Counted from the stretch's first letter, positions 38,601 to 45,537 are shown. The stretch: 64,000 nucleotides of DNA from Pomphorhynchus laevis (GCA_012934845.2 WNNJ02002649.1:116650-180649), one strand, 5' to 3'. Numbers and translations are program-made. Notes: generated by a model from the sequence alone, not told the origin.

Positions 38601-39404
38601 ATCTAGAGAGATACTAAAATGTCCACATATATATTATTAAATTCTTAAGGAGTAAATTAACTGCAAAGACAGTAGCATATATATAAAATAAGGAGAGCGA
38701 TGGACATTCTAATTTAAAAAATTATTTCCAAATGAAGTAATTTGACTCGACATTTATAGTAAGTATTTGACGTGTCGAGTTGTCATTGATGACACGCAAG
38801 TACTGCGAATAAATTTTATTACAGAACAAATTTTCAATTTTAAGTATAAAAATGTGCTCGTAATTAACAATACAGCGTTTCATTTACCAGAGCAAACATT
38901 CGGAACAAGTTTTCTGATTGTAGCACGATATTATCCTCACAGGTATTGATATTATGTTTGATACAGCAGGACGCTACTAATCAGTCTGGGTGAGACCCAC
39001 CCAGACTGATTAGTAATTGATTGATTAGCAATCAAGTACAATTCGGAACAATAAAAATTACAATTATGTTACTTATTTTTTAATTAATTATATTATATAT
39101 TCTATCATTTATAGTCTTAGAATTCATTTGCTTGAAATAATATAAATACCATTTTACCTATGTATGTTCGATTTGTCTGTAATCCTTGGTCATCTAATTG
39201 ATCGACACTTATTTTATATCCATTATCTCCTTGAAGTTTGCCTGAATTAAATCGAAAATTTGAGCAAAGTGAGGTGATCTTTCTGAATTGACGAAAACGA
39301 CTATTTTTGAAATCAGATTGTGATGAAACGCTTATGATTTGTGATGTGAATATTATCGACAAAGTCAGAAAGTAAATGCAAATTTTAGTTTGTAAATCCG
39401 GCAT
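13098..39404 (-). CDS. F-spondin, whole gene (16 exons, 842 aa)
   Basis: A secreted matrix protein of the F-spondin (SPON1) family. Known members guide axons and cell adhesion. Sixteen exons with GT-AG borders and matching phases total 2529 nt, exactly 843 codons with the stop. Domain order by residue: signal peptide 1-28, Reeler about 45-180, Spondin_N about 187-350 (CCACG near its start, GPSPDW near its end), linker to 447, TSP1 about 452-510 and 515-575, Kunitz 582-635, TSP1 645-700, Kunitz 716-768, TSP1 778-838. Human SPON1 has 807 residues and six TSP1 repeats; the Kunitz-containing layout is known from arthropods. Neither Kunitz has a basic residue at P1. The start is the first ATG before a clear signal peptide. 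Introns make up over 90% of the locus and hold most of the window's transposons. Confidence 0.93.
13364..13543 (-). CDS. F-spondin exon 15 (second Kunitz domain)
   Basis: A 1-1 phase exon holding a full Kunitz/BPTI module: CQTL, GPCSESITRFYYD, CMSFKYGGCLGN, QQCEDTC, with all six cysteines. The P1 position after the second cysteine is Ser, so trypsin inhibition is unlikely. Confidence 0.9.
13544..14765. other. F-spondin intron 14
   Basis: AT-rich. Contains a GTTAACCGGTTAA-rich block at 13868-13975 (listed separately) and no other recognisable element. Confidence 0.5.
13868..13975. repeat. GGTTAAC/GTTAACC irregular repeat
   Basis: About ten imperfect copies of GGTTAAC, GGGTTAA and their complements lie within 108 bp. 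Several are locally palindromic (CCCGGTTAACGGG). It differs from canonical telomere repeats. Confidence 0.6.
14766..14984 (-). CDS. F-spondin exon 14 (TSP1 module 3)
   Basis: A 1-1 phase exon with a classical TSP1 repeat: LPWSEWSKCSNSCGSGVETR, then CGEDL, PCVGTLC. The W-x2-W-x2-C core and CSNSCGSG turn are intact. Acceptor TTTTTAAG, donor GTAAAA. Confidence 0.92.
15290..17858 (-). mobile_element. Naiad-type PLE in F-spondin intron 13
   Basis: Runs from its 3' terminus at about 15290 to a 5' truncation near 17858, just after the NNPVKRK linker region. Frames 17798-16392, 16339-16034 and 16113-15652 encode the linker domain and reverse transcriptase (IITTIDKASNNFVFICKK, motif A TYDFSTLYTNLD, motif B GVPMGGNSSP, motif C YIDD). 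Two frame breaks are visible. It has the same orientation as the host gene, and high identity to the 55.1-kb copy indicates recent insertion. Confidence 0.88.
15498..15638 (-). other. Conserved structured Naiad tail (copy 3)
   Basis: Same 141-nt block as at 57683-57822, with complementary arms preserved. Confidence 0.7.
18025..18032. other. Merlin target-site duplication, left
   Basis: CATTTCGA, repeated exactly at 20211-20218 and directly abutting the GGATC terminus. Confidence 0.9.
18033..20210 (+). mobile_element. Merlin DNA transposon, about 2.2 kb
   Basis: The ends GGATCTTTTCCGTTATAC and GTATAACGGAAAAGATCC are inverted. Terminal inverted repeats extend about 500 bp on each side (to about 18535 and from about 19704). 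The 8-bp duplication CATTTCGA flanks both ends; 8-9 bp is typical of Merlin. The interior encodes an IS1016/IS1595-type DDE transposase. It is inserted in F-spondin intron 13, opposite to the host gene. Confidence 0.93.
18783..19749 (+). pseudogene. Merlin transposase (ISXO2-like DDE), broken
   Basis: ATG at 18783. A 38-nt GT-AG intron (18880-18917) joins SRELIS-like sequence in phase to RDIQKICRRKHS. Then come a WRC/NSQH segment and the catalytic core VVEIDETVFARRKYNRG (first Asp), IIHSDLWKGY (second Asp) and HTQQIESTWNQLK (Glu). A one-base frameshift near 19218 and an in-frame TAG at 19590 interrupt it, so this copy is inactive. The C-terminal EFIWRRRH segment runs into the right inverted repeat. 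Confidence 0.88.
20211..20218. other. Merlin target-site duplication, right
   Basis: CATTTCGA, identical to 18025-18032. Confidence 0.9.
20254..21245. repeat. About 1-kb composite foldback with hammerhead-like ends
   Basis: The arms 20640-20870 and 20920-21150 are long inverted repeats (for example ACATGCATAC and GTATGCATGT). An outer unit at 20254-20420 is mirrored by 21100-21240. The outer units carry a hammerhead-like core: plus strand 21185-21212 has CTGATGA, a stem, then GAAATATTGATT; minus strand 20306-20274 has CTGATTA, GATA...TATC, GAAATATTG. AATC/GATT can form a short stem I in the 21.2-kb copy. Confidence 0.6.
21281..21435. repeat. Small foldback with hammerhead cores (family HF, copy 1)
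   Basis: The arms start TAATTATTGGAGCTAGATCA and end with the complement. Plus strand 21362-21389: CTGAAGA, T, a stem-loop and GAAATATC. Minus strand 21354-21326: CTAAAGA, GCTAAC...GTTAGC, GAAATATC. Preceded by GATACTGATCCATGATTGAT, which is shared with other copies. Confidence 0.7.
21539..21721 (-). CDS. F-spondin exon 13 (first Kunitz domain)
   Basis: A 1-1 phase exon. Six-cysteine Kunitz module: CMQPKLAGTCGKNEVRYYLD, CKQFSYSGCDGNENNF, DCENVC. The residue after the second cysteine is Gly, unlike trypsin-inhibiting Kunitz domains. A further cysteine pair-forming residue lies at the C-terminal edge (GRTC, split by the donor GTAAGT). Confidence 0.92.
21722..23035. other. F-spondin intron 12
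   Basis: AT-rich. At 22590-22800 (plus) a very decayed Naiad tail can be recognised (CATGTATTTAG, CTCCTTATGACCTCC, TCATTATCTATTAATTAGTTC, ATACTCAGTTAATTGATCTG). Nothing else was identified. Confidence 0.45.
23036..23232 (-). CDS. F-spondin exon 12 (TSP1 module 2)
   Basis: Starts in phase 2 and ends in phase 1. TSP1 repeat: CLTSQWTEWSPCSAKCGKG, TRNRQ, then CISK, ECIGKK. W-x2-W-S-x-C and C-G-x-G turns are intact. Donor GTAAGT. Confidence 0.92.
23279..23569 (-). CDS. Unidentified 96-aa open frame inside an intron
   Basis: An ATG-to-TAA frame whose composition looks protein-like (CVDLSVKRSDQVMFKWVCGG, EYDFVSDDTIMPYSMTK). It has no matched splice sites for inclusion in F-spondin and no family was recognised. 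It could be a transposon remnant. Confidence 0.2.
   Translation of the reverse strand: MSIMELYGRNVDNTVNILGSKNVCVDLSVKRSDQVMFKWVCGGHLSYFRCFKVYRTNTNGKNGLIVIHEYDFVSDDTIMPYSMTKINILLYLNFSL
24134..24235 (+). mobile_element. tRNA-like SINE fragment
   Basis: Starts at ACTGACGATAACTGTTGGG and contains GGGTGGTTAGGAACC and GATCGAAGTCCAGTTATTTAG, as in the two copies at 12.3-12.8 kb. Head and tail are truncated. Confidence 0.55.
24447..24645 (-). CDS. F-spondin exon 11 (TSP1 module 1)
   Basis: Starts in phase 1 and ends in phase 2. TSP1 repeat: CAFSNWSQWTPCSTTNSVRT, then CPIELVEEQQC. The usual C-G-x-G turn is replaced by STTNS, as in many first F-spondin repeats. Donor GTATAA. Confidence 0.9.
24646..26123. 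other. F-spondin intron 10
   Basis: AT-rich. Includes a Naiad-type terminal motif without the element (about 25312-25345, TACGTAGACTCAGTTAACTG), a small inverted repeat with AACTTTTCTCTTCAG at about 25645-25735, and two copies of the TTTGCAAAATACTT unit near 25682. Confidence 0.45.
26124..26330 (-). CDS. F-spondin exon 10 (linker after Spondin_N)
   Basis: Starts and ends in phase 1. Encodes GVIPPMAKLTVRRLETYGTQ, matching the vertebrate segment before the first TSP1 repeat, then a Ser/Lys-rich linker (KKLPSIPKSKSKRNN). The donor GTATGA restores the frame into exon 11. Confidence 0.85.
26451..26573. repeat. Small foldback (family HF, copy 2), decayed
   Basis: Ends ATAATTATTGGAGCTGGATC and its complement. 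Minus strand 26524-26492: CTAAAGA, GCTAAC...ATTAGC, then TAAATATC, so both core boxes carry a change. Confidence 0.6.
26914..26960. repeat. Perfect hairpin, 17-bp arms
   Basis: TTGACAGTCGTACGAAT and ATTCGTACGACTGTCAA flank a 12-nt loop. The arms are GC-richer than the surroundings. Confidence 0.75.
27073..27250. repeat. 17-bp tandem repeat, about ten copies
   Basis: Unit AAAATATTTTGCAAATC, alternating in the second half with the variant AAAGTATTTTGCAAATT. Two inverted units of the same repeat lie near 25660-25712 in the neighbouring intron. Confidence 0.85.
27339..27510. repeat. Small foldback with hammerhead core (family HF, copy 3)
   Basis: The arms begin AAATCATTATTAGAACTGG and end with the complement. 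Minus strand 27412-27381 has CTGAAGA, T, GCTAAC-AGAA-GTTAGT, GAAATATC. ATTTT before the core can pair with AAAAA after it as stem I. ATAT is the minimal, dimer-capable stem III. The plus-strand arm has lost the first core box. Confidence 0.75.
27757..27782. repeat. Perfect 26-bp GC-rich palindrome
   Basis: CATCAACTCGCCG followed directly by its complement, with no loop, in an AT-rich intron. Confidence 0.85.
27851..27935 (-). CDS. F-spondin exon 9 (end of Spondin_N region)
   Basis: Starts in phase 0 and ends in phase 1. Encodes SNKKPEIPQLPIVQISKSKH and SYPLFNA, matching the SPNKPTIPQ...SPFY segment of vertebrate F-spondins. Confidence 0.88.
28156..28256 (-). CDS. F-spondin exon 8 (Spondin_N, DAG-D motif)
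   Basis: Starts in phase 1 and ends in phase 0. Encodes SLSFCNSNCTWKEYETIELR and PYDAGVDTGTTY, the conserved C-x3-C and W-D-A-G-x-D-x-G-x-x-Y part of Spondin_N. Confidence 0.9.
28861..29052 (-). mobile_element. tRNA-derived SINE (type 2), copy 1
   Basis: The minus strand begins with a tRNA-like TTTAGCCTAGTCGGAAAAGC (A box) and CTCAGATTTGAA (decayed B box), then a body shared with 29683-29878 that includes CTGTAGTTTCATTTT and GGTATTGTTTTGTC on the plus strand. Confidence 0.65.
29285..29505 (+). mobile_element. SINE module with permuted hammerhead-like head
   Basis: GGCAGCC-GAAAC (29311-29322), 21 nt, CTGACGA, T, GGCTGCC: the seven-base arms pair perfectly. Homologous heads are at 12.59 kb (CAGTC/GACTG) and 45.6 kb (GGCAAC/GTTGCC), with compensatory changes in the arms. 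The segment from 29433 (CTCAAACATATGGAAAG) repeats 29068-29142. Confidence 0.6.
29683..29878 (-). mobile_element. tRNA-derived SINE (type 2), copy 2
   Basis: The minus strand starts GTTAGCCCAGTCGGTAAGGC, a good A box, then GGCTCAAATCTG, a good B box at tRNA-like spacing, followed by the shared body. The pol III promoter is better preserved than in copy 1. Confidence 0.7.
29879..29960. repeat. 17-bp tandem repeat, five copies
   Basis: Unit GCTAACCATCCAGCTNN. It begins exactly where the A-box end of SINE copy 2 (GGGCTAACTATC) lies, so it probably grew from the SINE head. Confidence 0.8.
30662..30818 (-). CDS. F-spondin exon 7 (Spondin_N core, GPSPDW)
   Basis: Starts in phase 0 and ends in phase 1. 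Encodes MQSSDEIREIVVMDGRWSAK and HYLLSLASMFGPSPDWFS, the signature of Spondin_N. Acceptor TTTTTTTTAAAG, donor GTATCT. Confidence 0.93.
31809..32311. repeat. Foldback/MITE-like element, about 500 bp
   Basis: TGATAAGCACATTATTT at the left end is mirrored by AAATAATGTGCTTGTCA at the right. The inner arms, including ACATGAGTGAATTCAAAGTC and GACTTTGAATTCACTCATGT, pair over more than 100 bp. No target duplication was obvious and no coding sequence is present. Confidence 0.7.
32425..32455 (-). ncRNA. Hammerhead-like motif, decayed
   Basis: The minus strand reads CTAAAGA, A, GGGC-TGT-GCCC, GAAAGCTATGG. The first core box has one G-to-A change. Stem II is perfect. Confidence 0.4.
32530..32602. repeat. 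(AT)n microsatellite
   Basis: Uninterrupted TA/AT dinucleotides over about 70 bp. Confidence 0.95.
32711..32741 (-). ncRNA. Minimal hammerhead motif, PLE type
   Basis: The minus strand reads CTGAAGA, A, GGCCA-CTAG-TTGGTC (stem II with one G-T pair), GAAAGCTTG. AGCT is a palindromic minimal stem III as in PLE terminal repeats. The coding part of the parent element is not visible nearby. Confidence 0.55.
33013..33161 (-). CDS. F-spondin exon 6 (Spondin_N)
   Basis: Starts in phase 1 and ends in phase 0. Encodes HWSNIAGAVHSRNFTLWRNG and ASEGISHLALYGS, matching HWS-x-I-GG-H-x3-Y-x-LW and ASEGVK of vertebrate F-spondins. Confidence 0.93.
33215..33307 (-). CDS. F-spondin exon 5 (start of Spondin_N)
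   Basis: Starts and ends in phase 1. Encodes KHCCACGNAAYEVTFDGLWS and QQTHPMSWPP. CCACG and W-S-x2-THP are hallmark residues. A tandem acceptor (TAG or CAG, 6 nt apart) would add or drop two alanines. Confidence 0.93.
33308..35047. other. F-spondin intron 4
   Basis: Contains the retroelement fragment at 34176-34890. The open frame at 33723-33962 and the rest show nothing recognisable. Confidence 0.5.
34176..34890 (+). pseudogene. Broken retroelement fragment, nuclease-like C-terminal part
   Basis: An open frame of 178 codons contains a C-x-C-x7-H-x4-C zinc-finger-like pattern (CQCGEANSISHAFSC), GGLPSMRHDVIRDF, then ARLDIS and TLIDICVFNAHAPS, which resemble a PD-(D/E)XK nuclease core. Further downstream CIRGARSAIHRP appears. 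This domain type is known from cnidarian, sponge and echinoderm retroelement proteins, from memory; the parent family cannot be fixed here. The element is a fragment, with no reverse transcriptase nearby, and is treated as a fossil. Confidence 0.5.
35048..35124 (-). CDS. F-spondin exon 4 (end of Reeler domain)
   Basis: Starts in phase 2 and ends in phase 1. Encodes AVVYIDQSTKFASDGSLTTK and ICKSD, matching the I-Y-F-x-D-x-GSLT-K-LC end of the Reeler domain. Confidence 0.9.
35925..36285 (-). mobile_element. Tail-only Naiad insertion
   Basis: From the terminal motif (GCTAACTGAGTCTACGTATT) through the AT-rich 3' part and the full structured block, it stops within about 20 nt of that block's 5' boundary (near 36276). 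No coding sequence is retained. Identity to the other copies is high. Confidence 0.85.
36130..36270 (-). other. Conserved structured Naiad tail (copy 4)
   Basis: Same 141-nt block as at 57683-57822. One change in the purine-rich arm. Confidence 0.7.
37128..37258 (-). CDS. F-spondin exon 3 (Reeler)
   Basis: Starts in phase 0 and ends in phase 2. Encodes IQDAYQLHDQCSNKISSTSW and AVEWKTSLEIETDCVIFR. The two cysteines and V-x-W-x6-G/D-C-V pattern match the Reeler domain. Confidence 0.9.
37313..37407 (-). CDS. F-spondin exon 2 (Reeler)
   Basis: Starts in phase 1 and ends in phase 0. Encodes TLTSNNPVEKSFQYWTLWSL and GNPCGEFM, continuing TYIV from exon 1, in line with T-x-Y-x-V-T-L-S of vertebrate Reeler domains. 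Confidence 0.9.
38033..38152. repeat. Small foldback with hammerhead core (family HF, copy 4)
   Basis: Ends AATTATTAGAGCTGGATC and TCCAGCTCCAATAATT, followed by TTATCAATAATGGATC as in the other copies. Minus strand 38107-38077: CTGAAGA, T, GCTAAC-AGAG-GTTAGC, GAAATATT. Both core boxes and a 6-bp stem II are intact. The right arm is short. Confidence 0.72.
38971..39014. repeat. Perfect hairpin, 19-bp arms
   Basis: CTACTAATCAGTCTGGGTG and its complement around a loop of a few bases, GC-richer than the flanking intron. Confidence 0.8.
39158..39404 (-). CDS. F-spondin exon 1 (signal peptide, start of Reeler)
   Basis: ATG at 39404, then a hydrophobic signal sequence (ICIYFLTLSIIFTSQIISVS) and the Reeler start with SLCSNFRFNSGK and ISVDQLDDQG. 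Ends in phase 1 at donor GTAAAA. No in-frame upstream ATG improves on this start. No clear TATA box was seen upstream. Confidence 0.88.
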
Positions 39405-42400
39405 TTTTAATGATATTTAATTTAATGGCAGCGATATAAATAGTTTCTTTTTTATATATTACATAACGCTAATGTTTTATAGCCAGTGAATAACGAAAAA
39501 GATTGTATTCGGTAGTTATGCATGCTTAGATATTATTGAGGGATCTGCCATAAGCATTTAACACGCATTAATATTTTTTGTTTTTTTGACAGCGACACTA
39601 TAATTACAAGCAGATATAAAAGGTATTACTAAACTACTTGTTTTGTTTGTTATGGTCAGGAAAAATAATCTCGACTATATGCAAAGATAAGATATTCACA
39701 GTATATAATTATTATGTAAGAAAATCGGATTGAAATATCAAATAAATACAATTACATTTGCATGATCAAAATATCCAAATAATAATTATTGACACTTTAA
39801 TATTCAAGAGCAAATGTTTATGCTAGAAAATTTTATCGATTAAAAATTTTATATAGAAAATTACAAAAATTTTATTTGTAAATTAAAGAAAAATTACATT
39901 TTTTTGATCGATTATCTAGTATTAAACATAAATTTTGTTTTCTAAAGACTAGAATAAAAATTTACTAAAATCTAAATTGATATTTAACATACATTTTGAT
40001 TTATATACAAGATTTTAAAAACACTGAGTATTTAATTAGTTGGAAGATAAAAAAAAATCTATTCAAATACAGTATACATTAAGAATTAAAATTATTACTG
40101 TATTGAATCAGGCTTAGAATAATATAATATTAACAAATTCTCTAAAATTTACACAATTTTAAGATATCATAAAGATTATAGCTGCAAACATACTATATAG
40201 CTATACATATTATAGCTGCTCCCATACAGTAATTTAACCTAAATTATTAAAACCAAATAATTTATTTTCATAAATAAAAACAAATTGTGAAATTTATATT
40301 TGGATAATAATTCACGTACCCGCAATGATAAAAATTTCAACAATGTCACAGCTAAAGTGTCCTTTATGTTCTTAATAGTGTTATAAATCAAAATGTATGT
40401 TAAATGTCAATTTAGATTTTAGTAATTTTTATTCTAGGCCTTAAAACTATATCATTATGTTAACTCACCAATCTCCCCCGAATGTAGTGCTGAACAACTT
40501 GCTTAGATCACACGTTGTTCTTTATACACAGAGCACTGTAATCGTCACTATAAAAACGACAAATCTAAGCATTCTTGGATGTGGCTACTTTGGTATGCTG
40601 GATAATATTGTTCGAAGATCCTTTGTCTGGTCTAAAACATTGCAAAAATGTTCAACTCTACCAAATTTATACTTCCTTACAACAATGATTCTATCATATA
40701 AAAACATTTGCTGAAACTAAGTGCTTAATCCAATTTCGGGAATATTGCATTTAAACAGATAAATACTGATTACGGTTACCAAAATGGTGAAAATGAAGAT
40801 AATATAGGTATTGTGGGTGCTGACAAGACAACTTCAAGAAACCTAAATCACGAGCTTTCTGGTTAATTAATAGTAACTTTAATTAATAAATTAGGATTCG
40901 TACTTAGTGGATAAATGTCACATCTCCTTTAATTAGAAATCAACGTCTTACTCGTACATGACTATAATTTTAACTAAATAGACATAGTATTTTAAAATAA
41001 AACCATTTTTGTAGTTTAAATCAGATTTTAAATTATTTGAATAAATGTCGACAAAATCAAAAGTTATTCTTCTATTCGTGGCTACACGACTTAGCAACGG
41101 TAATCTCCAAATTCTTCATGTATTGTTGTGTAAAGGAAATACGCGTGCATGGAATTTTGTTACGTTCTGTAAAAGTGTGTTGCAAGAACGACGAAATGGT
41201 ACAATATTTTTTGACATGTATTCAACAATTACATAATGCTAAGAATGTGAAACAAAATTTAAATTAAAAATGCACATTACACAATTGCGACTAACAATTG
41301 AGAAGCATTTCCTAATAGACATTGTCTTTTGATATTTATTCGGGTTGAAATGGTAAGCAAAGCTTATATATTATTGCAATTATTATTTAACGTCTCAATT
41401 TTGAACTGTTGAATTGTACTAACCTTAAGGATATTTATAATAAGTTAAATGAAATTATTTATATATTAAAATTAATTCAATTTATCTATGTAGATTCAAA
41501 AAAAGGACACCAATCGAGAAATCTCTGTAGACATCTCTTGGTAATACAATATATTATCACGCTTTTTTGATGTGGTGCAAAATCAAGGTGTAAATAAGCA
41601 ATCGGGAAAGACAAATAATAATTTATTAGATTAATCCAGCATAATGACAAAACATTAAAGCAGGAGACTTAAGCTTATTTCGCTTATAATATGTTTTTCT
41701 TACCTTTTCACTTAAAACTTTATTTTATTTATCCAATAATAGGCGGTAACGTCTTAGTACAAATAATCGTTAGGAACAAGATCAGATACCTGTTCGTTGT
41801 CACTTGTTTATATTTACAAAAAAATATTGTTGTATATAATATTTATTATATAATATTTATTATTTATAAATATTTATTTATATAATATTTATATATTCAA
41901 CTTCTTTTGAAACAATAAATAAATTACAATAATGTGCAAGCAGAATGAATAACTTTGTCTTTGTGGTGTAGGCGTTCAATTACATTTAGTGTTCTGTAAG
42001 CGAGGCCAAGACTGATGCACCATTGCCAATTTGTATGGCAGTGCTTATGCGTTGCATTAGGAGGGAGCCAGATCGCGGGTCGTCTACGTATCGACGAAGC
42101 TTTTTGTAATATTTTTGTAATAGTTTTTGTTATATAATATTTCGATTTATTATAATATTTTGTCGTTAACAATACTTAAACGAAACTTATCGAGCTTAGC
42201 TTTCCTGAAGTAGAAAAATCGCTCAATATGTTTTGTAAAGTATCTTTATGCTCATTTAAATAACCAAACAGAAGATTATTAAGAACGTTTCGCTTGACAC
42301 AAGAAATTATAAATTACATTAAAATCGACATTTAACACATGATAAAGACGTTCTTTAACTTTTGTATGTTCGTGCAGGCAATAGCTATATACAGAGTTTC

Positions 42401-42869
42401 ATTAGCTGCGGAATCTACTACAGTCCGTCAAAATAGTACGTGATTGATCACTTTGCAGAATAAAATATTATCTTTTTACAAATACATTTCTAATTAGCAG
42501 TTTAATTTTTATCTGTTTGTTCGAGATTTCCAAAGTATAAACACATTACTACAGAAAATCATATATCCCGAGGTTAACAGACGATAAATTAATGGATGTG
42601 ATTTTTTCTTAAAATGCGGATGAGCTTGCGCAAACCATTTTTGTGGAATTGTAATATCATAATAAAAATATTATATTAATTTATAATAATATATTATTTA
42701 TAAATTTATATAAATTAAATATTTTTGCAGGAAAACATATTTAATTTTAAAGCTACTATTTATACTACGAATAAATTCCTACATCTTTGATCAAAATTAC
42801 GCACAGTTTGAAGGATATTCAAATCTTACCCTATTACATTTTACAGCTATTTAAACAATTTTATTTTAG
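39405..42869. other. F-spondin upstream region
   Basis: Between F-spondin (minus) and the Pmp3-like exon (plus), so it should hold both promoters. Short open frames at 40457, 41037, 41045, 41691 and 41924 have no start context, splice support or family I can name. The first exon of the Pmp3-like gene must lie here but was not found. Confidence 0.35.
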
Positions 42870-43046
42870 GTTGATGCTAATGATATTTGCGAAACTATTA
42901 TTATGTGTTTCATTGCATGCCTTCTTCCGCCATTGGCTATCGCTATCCATGAAGGATGTACAAAGCGAGTATTCATTGGAACATTGCTGTTATTTCCTTT
43001 TATTATTCCAGCCATAATTTATGCTCTGTATATTTTATTTGAGTAG
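42870..43046 (+). CDS. Pmp3/UPF0057 family proteolipid, last exon
   Basis: Acceptor TTTTATTTTAG in phase 0, then 58 codons and TAG. The peptide has the family layout: VDANDICETI, a first membrane helix with CLLPPLAIAIHEGC (the conserved LPP-x6-HEGC), then a second helix VFIGTLLLFPFIIPAIIYAL and a short tail. Members are 50-60-residue, two-helix plasma-membrane proteins that affect membrane potential and salt tolerance in yeast and plants; the animal role is little known. The exon covers nearly the whole protein; only the initiating methionine and a few residues must come from upstream. Confidence 0.8.
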   Translation, partial: VDANDICETIIMCFIACLLPPLAIAIHEGCTKRVFIGTLLLFPFIIPAIIYALYILFE

Positions 43047-43279
43047 ATTTGTATCAGGAATTAATAATGTGATCTAACTTTCATCAAATAAATCTATATA
43101 ATCCTCATGCAATAAAAACAAAAGCGTAATTGAAAATTGGCTATCAAACCGTAGTGAATAAACTTGATTAAAATTATTCCAAATTAGATTGGGTTTTATC
43201 TGTAAAAATAAGGGCTTTACTGTTTTGCCTTCGTAACTAGTAAGATATTTGTTATGTTCTTAAATTTATGAATACATAA
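43047..43279. other. 3' flank of Pmp3-like gene
   Basis: AT-rich. AATAAA-like hexamers occur (for example CATCAAATAAATC near 43083). No other feature. Confidence 0.4.
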
Positions 43280-43425
43280 ATTAAATCAGCTAACTGAGTC
43301 TACGTATTTAATATAATTATAAAATAAACAAAACATAATAATGCTAAATCAAAATTTAATAATTAAATAATAAAATTAATAATTGTTTTTAGATTTTCTT
43401 TAATTTAAATCAAGTTAAAAAAATA
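43280..43425 (-). mobile_element. Naiad 3'-terminal fragment, about 150 bp
   Basis: Only the last 150 bp (terminal motif plus AT-rich part) is present; the structured block is absent. A severely 5'-truncated insertion. Confidence 0.8.
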
Positions 43426-43446
43426 AAATGAATATAAAAGGATACT

Positions 43447-43640
43447 GCTCAGGGCGTTCAAGCATAGAGAGGAATAAAAATAAGAAATTATTGTTTACAA
43501 TTTGTCGACTATTGCAATAGTCTTCTTCAACTATTATGTTTAAAAACATGACACTTGAAAAAGACTGTTGCCATAGTAGAGAATTTGTGAACAATAATTT
43601 CTTATTTTATTATTCCTCTCGATGTTTAAACACCCTGAAC
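43447..43640. repeat. Foldback with hammerhead-like arms
   Basis: The arms GCTCAGGGCGTTCAAGCATA... and ...CACCCTGAAC are mirrored. On the minus strand 43530-43504 reads TTGAAGA, A, GACTAT-TGCA-ATAGTC, GACAAATTG, one base from the hammerhead core in each box. The plus arm has a decayed version. Confidence 0.55.
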
Positions 43641-45537
43641 AATTTAAGAGCCCATCATTGGGCAATAAAAGAATATGTTACTACATGACTAATAGTTTAA
43701 AACTTGGCAAACGGCTAGTTTGCAGCTAATAGTTTCCTTTGTGCGTGTTAGATGGTATAATAACTAGGTACTAAAGCAATAATTATGTCCAAATGTTTAA
43801 ACGAGATTGCGAATTAATAGTTTAATTGTGATTATCATTTATTTGTGTGGACAAATTGAGATATATATTATATATATGTAACATTTTAAAAGTAGCATAG
43901 CAACCATACTGCGTGATATGTTTAAGCAACGGCAAAAATTTTAAAGATTTTAAATTTAATTTACAGATCAAGTAATAAAATTCATTTATTGAAAATTTTT
44001 ATAATAAAATTCAATTATTTTTTAAGTATACAGTTAATTCCAGTAATCGTGCTTACAAATATTAAAAGTCTTTATAATAGAATATATATAAGAACATGTA
44101 ATCTTAAAATGTACTAGTTCTAATTTATTCCATAATGATAACACTGCTATTATAAAACTTGAAAGCTAATGCGTAGTTAACATTGAAAACTATAAGCTTA
44201 ATGGATCATCTTAATGGTTTTGAACATGCGCAAATATGGACACAATGCTTTAGAATATCGTTTTTGTTTAATAATTCGAGAGAGATAAATTTTATGCTCT
44301 TTGAGCCTATAAATACAATTTAGCTAATTATACGCTTGCATTATATCATTCACTAAACAAATTATATATTAACTCGATATTAATATTAATATTCGGTACA
44401 TTTGTACCAATTTATAAATATTTAACAGAGAATTTAGCTGTTTTAATGACACTAGATCGAGATAAAATCCCAGTGATTCCTCTGAAGATCGGTAAATCCA
44501 AAATATAAAATGCTGTGTTTCTTCTGTGCCCGTCTCCAGAAATTATCATGTATCGAGACAACAAATCACCGACATATAAATGGGTACTTAACGACAGCTG
44601 ATTAATATAGCGAAAAATTGTATCGTTGAACTGTATATATTATATTCGATGATTGCAATATTTTATTATACATAATTATTATACCTTGAGAAAAGTATAA
44701 AAGCAATTTAATTATAATAAAATATATCAGATCTTGCATTTCATCCGACGTCCAATGATAACAAACTAATTTTAGGTGTTTTATCATATAAAATGCTTTT
44801 ATTATTACAAAGTTCAGTTTATTTAATTAATTACAATTTTTTAACATGCGTTTATAATGACATATATTAAAATTTGCATATTATGCGTACAGTTCAAACA
44901 GTATTTGGTGATTTTATTGTTAAAAATTATTATTTTAAAACTGTTATTAAAAGTAGTGAAAAGTGAATTTAATCGCATACTATGAACTGTTGGATTCACA
45001 CACTATAAATTGACGGATCAAGTCGAGGATTTCTGAACTTGTATAACTGGTTATGATTATTCTTGACAGAAGCAATACAGCATAAAAGTATGCACGCAGT
45101 GCTGAACATTTCTACGCTAAAAAATTGATTCACCATTCTACGTCCATTAGGAAGTAGATAAATGTCAACCAATCCACGGAGTTACCCGCTTTTCATTTAA
45201 TAAAATTGAAATCGATTATTGATTTATTGTGACATCTTTATTCTCATAAGGATATGCTTTGTACTCGATTTTATTATATAACTTTGTTTTATCATATTAC
45301 ATAAAAATCTTTTAGGATTTAAAAAGATATATATAAAGAGAGTGAGACCATTCCGCGTGAATTTCTTGTAAAACATGTAAGCCAAACGCGAAAGAATGAC
45401 GAATGCCATTATATATACACATATATAAGTCCAACTTATACATATAACGTGTATACATATTACATATATATACAACTTAACGAGTCCAACTTATATATAA
45501 GGATCCAACGAGTGCAACCACGTTGGATTCTTCTGTC
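43641..45537. other. AT-rich intergenic
   Basis: No gene or named repeat recognised. Open frames at 44602 and 45224 look like chance. Confidence 0.35.

Larger units (their letters stand above)
37408..39157. other. F-spondin intron 1
   Basis: About 1.75 kb. Contains the HF foldback at 38033-38152 and a 19-bp-arm perfect hairpin at 38971-39014. Plus-strand open frames at 37763 and 38767 have no support. Confidence 0.5.

Noticed and set aside
41924-42172. Minus-strand frame with ISTAIQIGNGASVLASL in another frame, as a gene fragment
   Set aside because: Suggestive of a known repeat-associated protein but too short and unplaceable to name.
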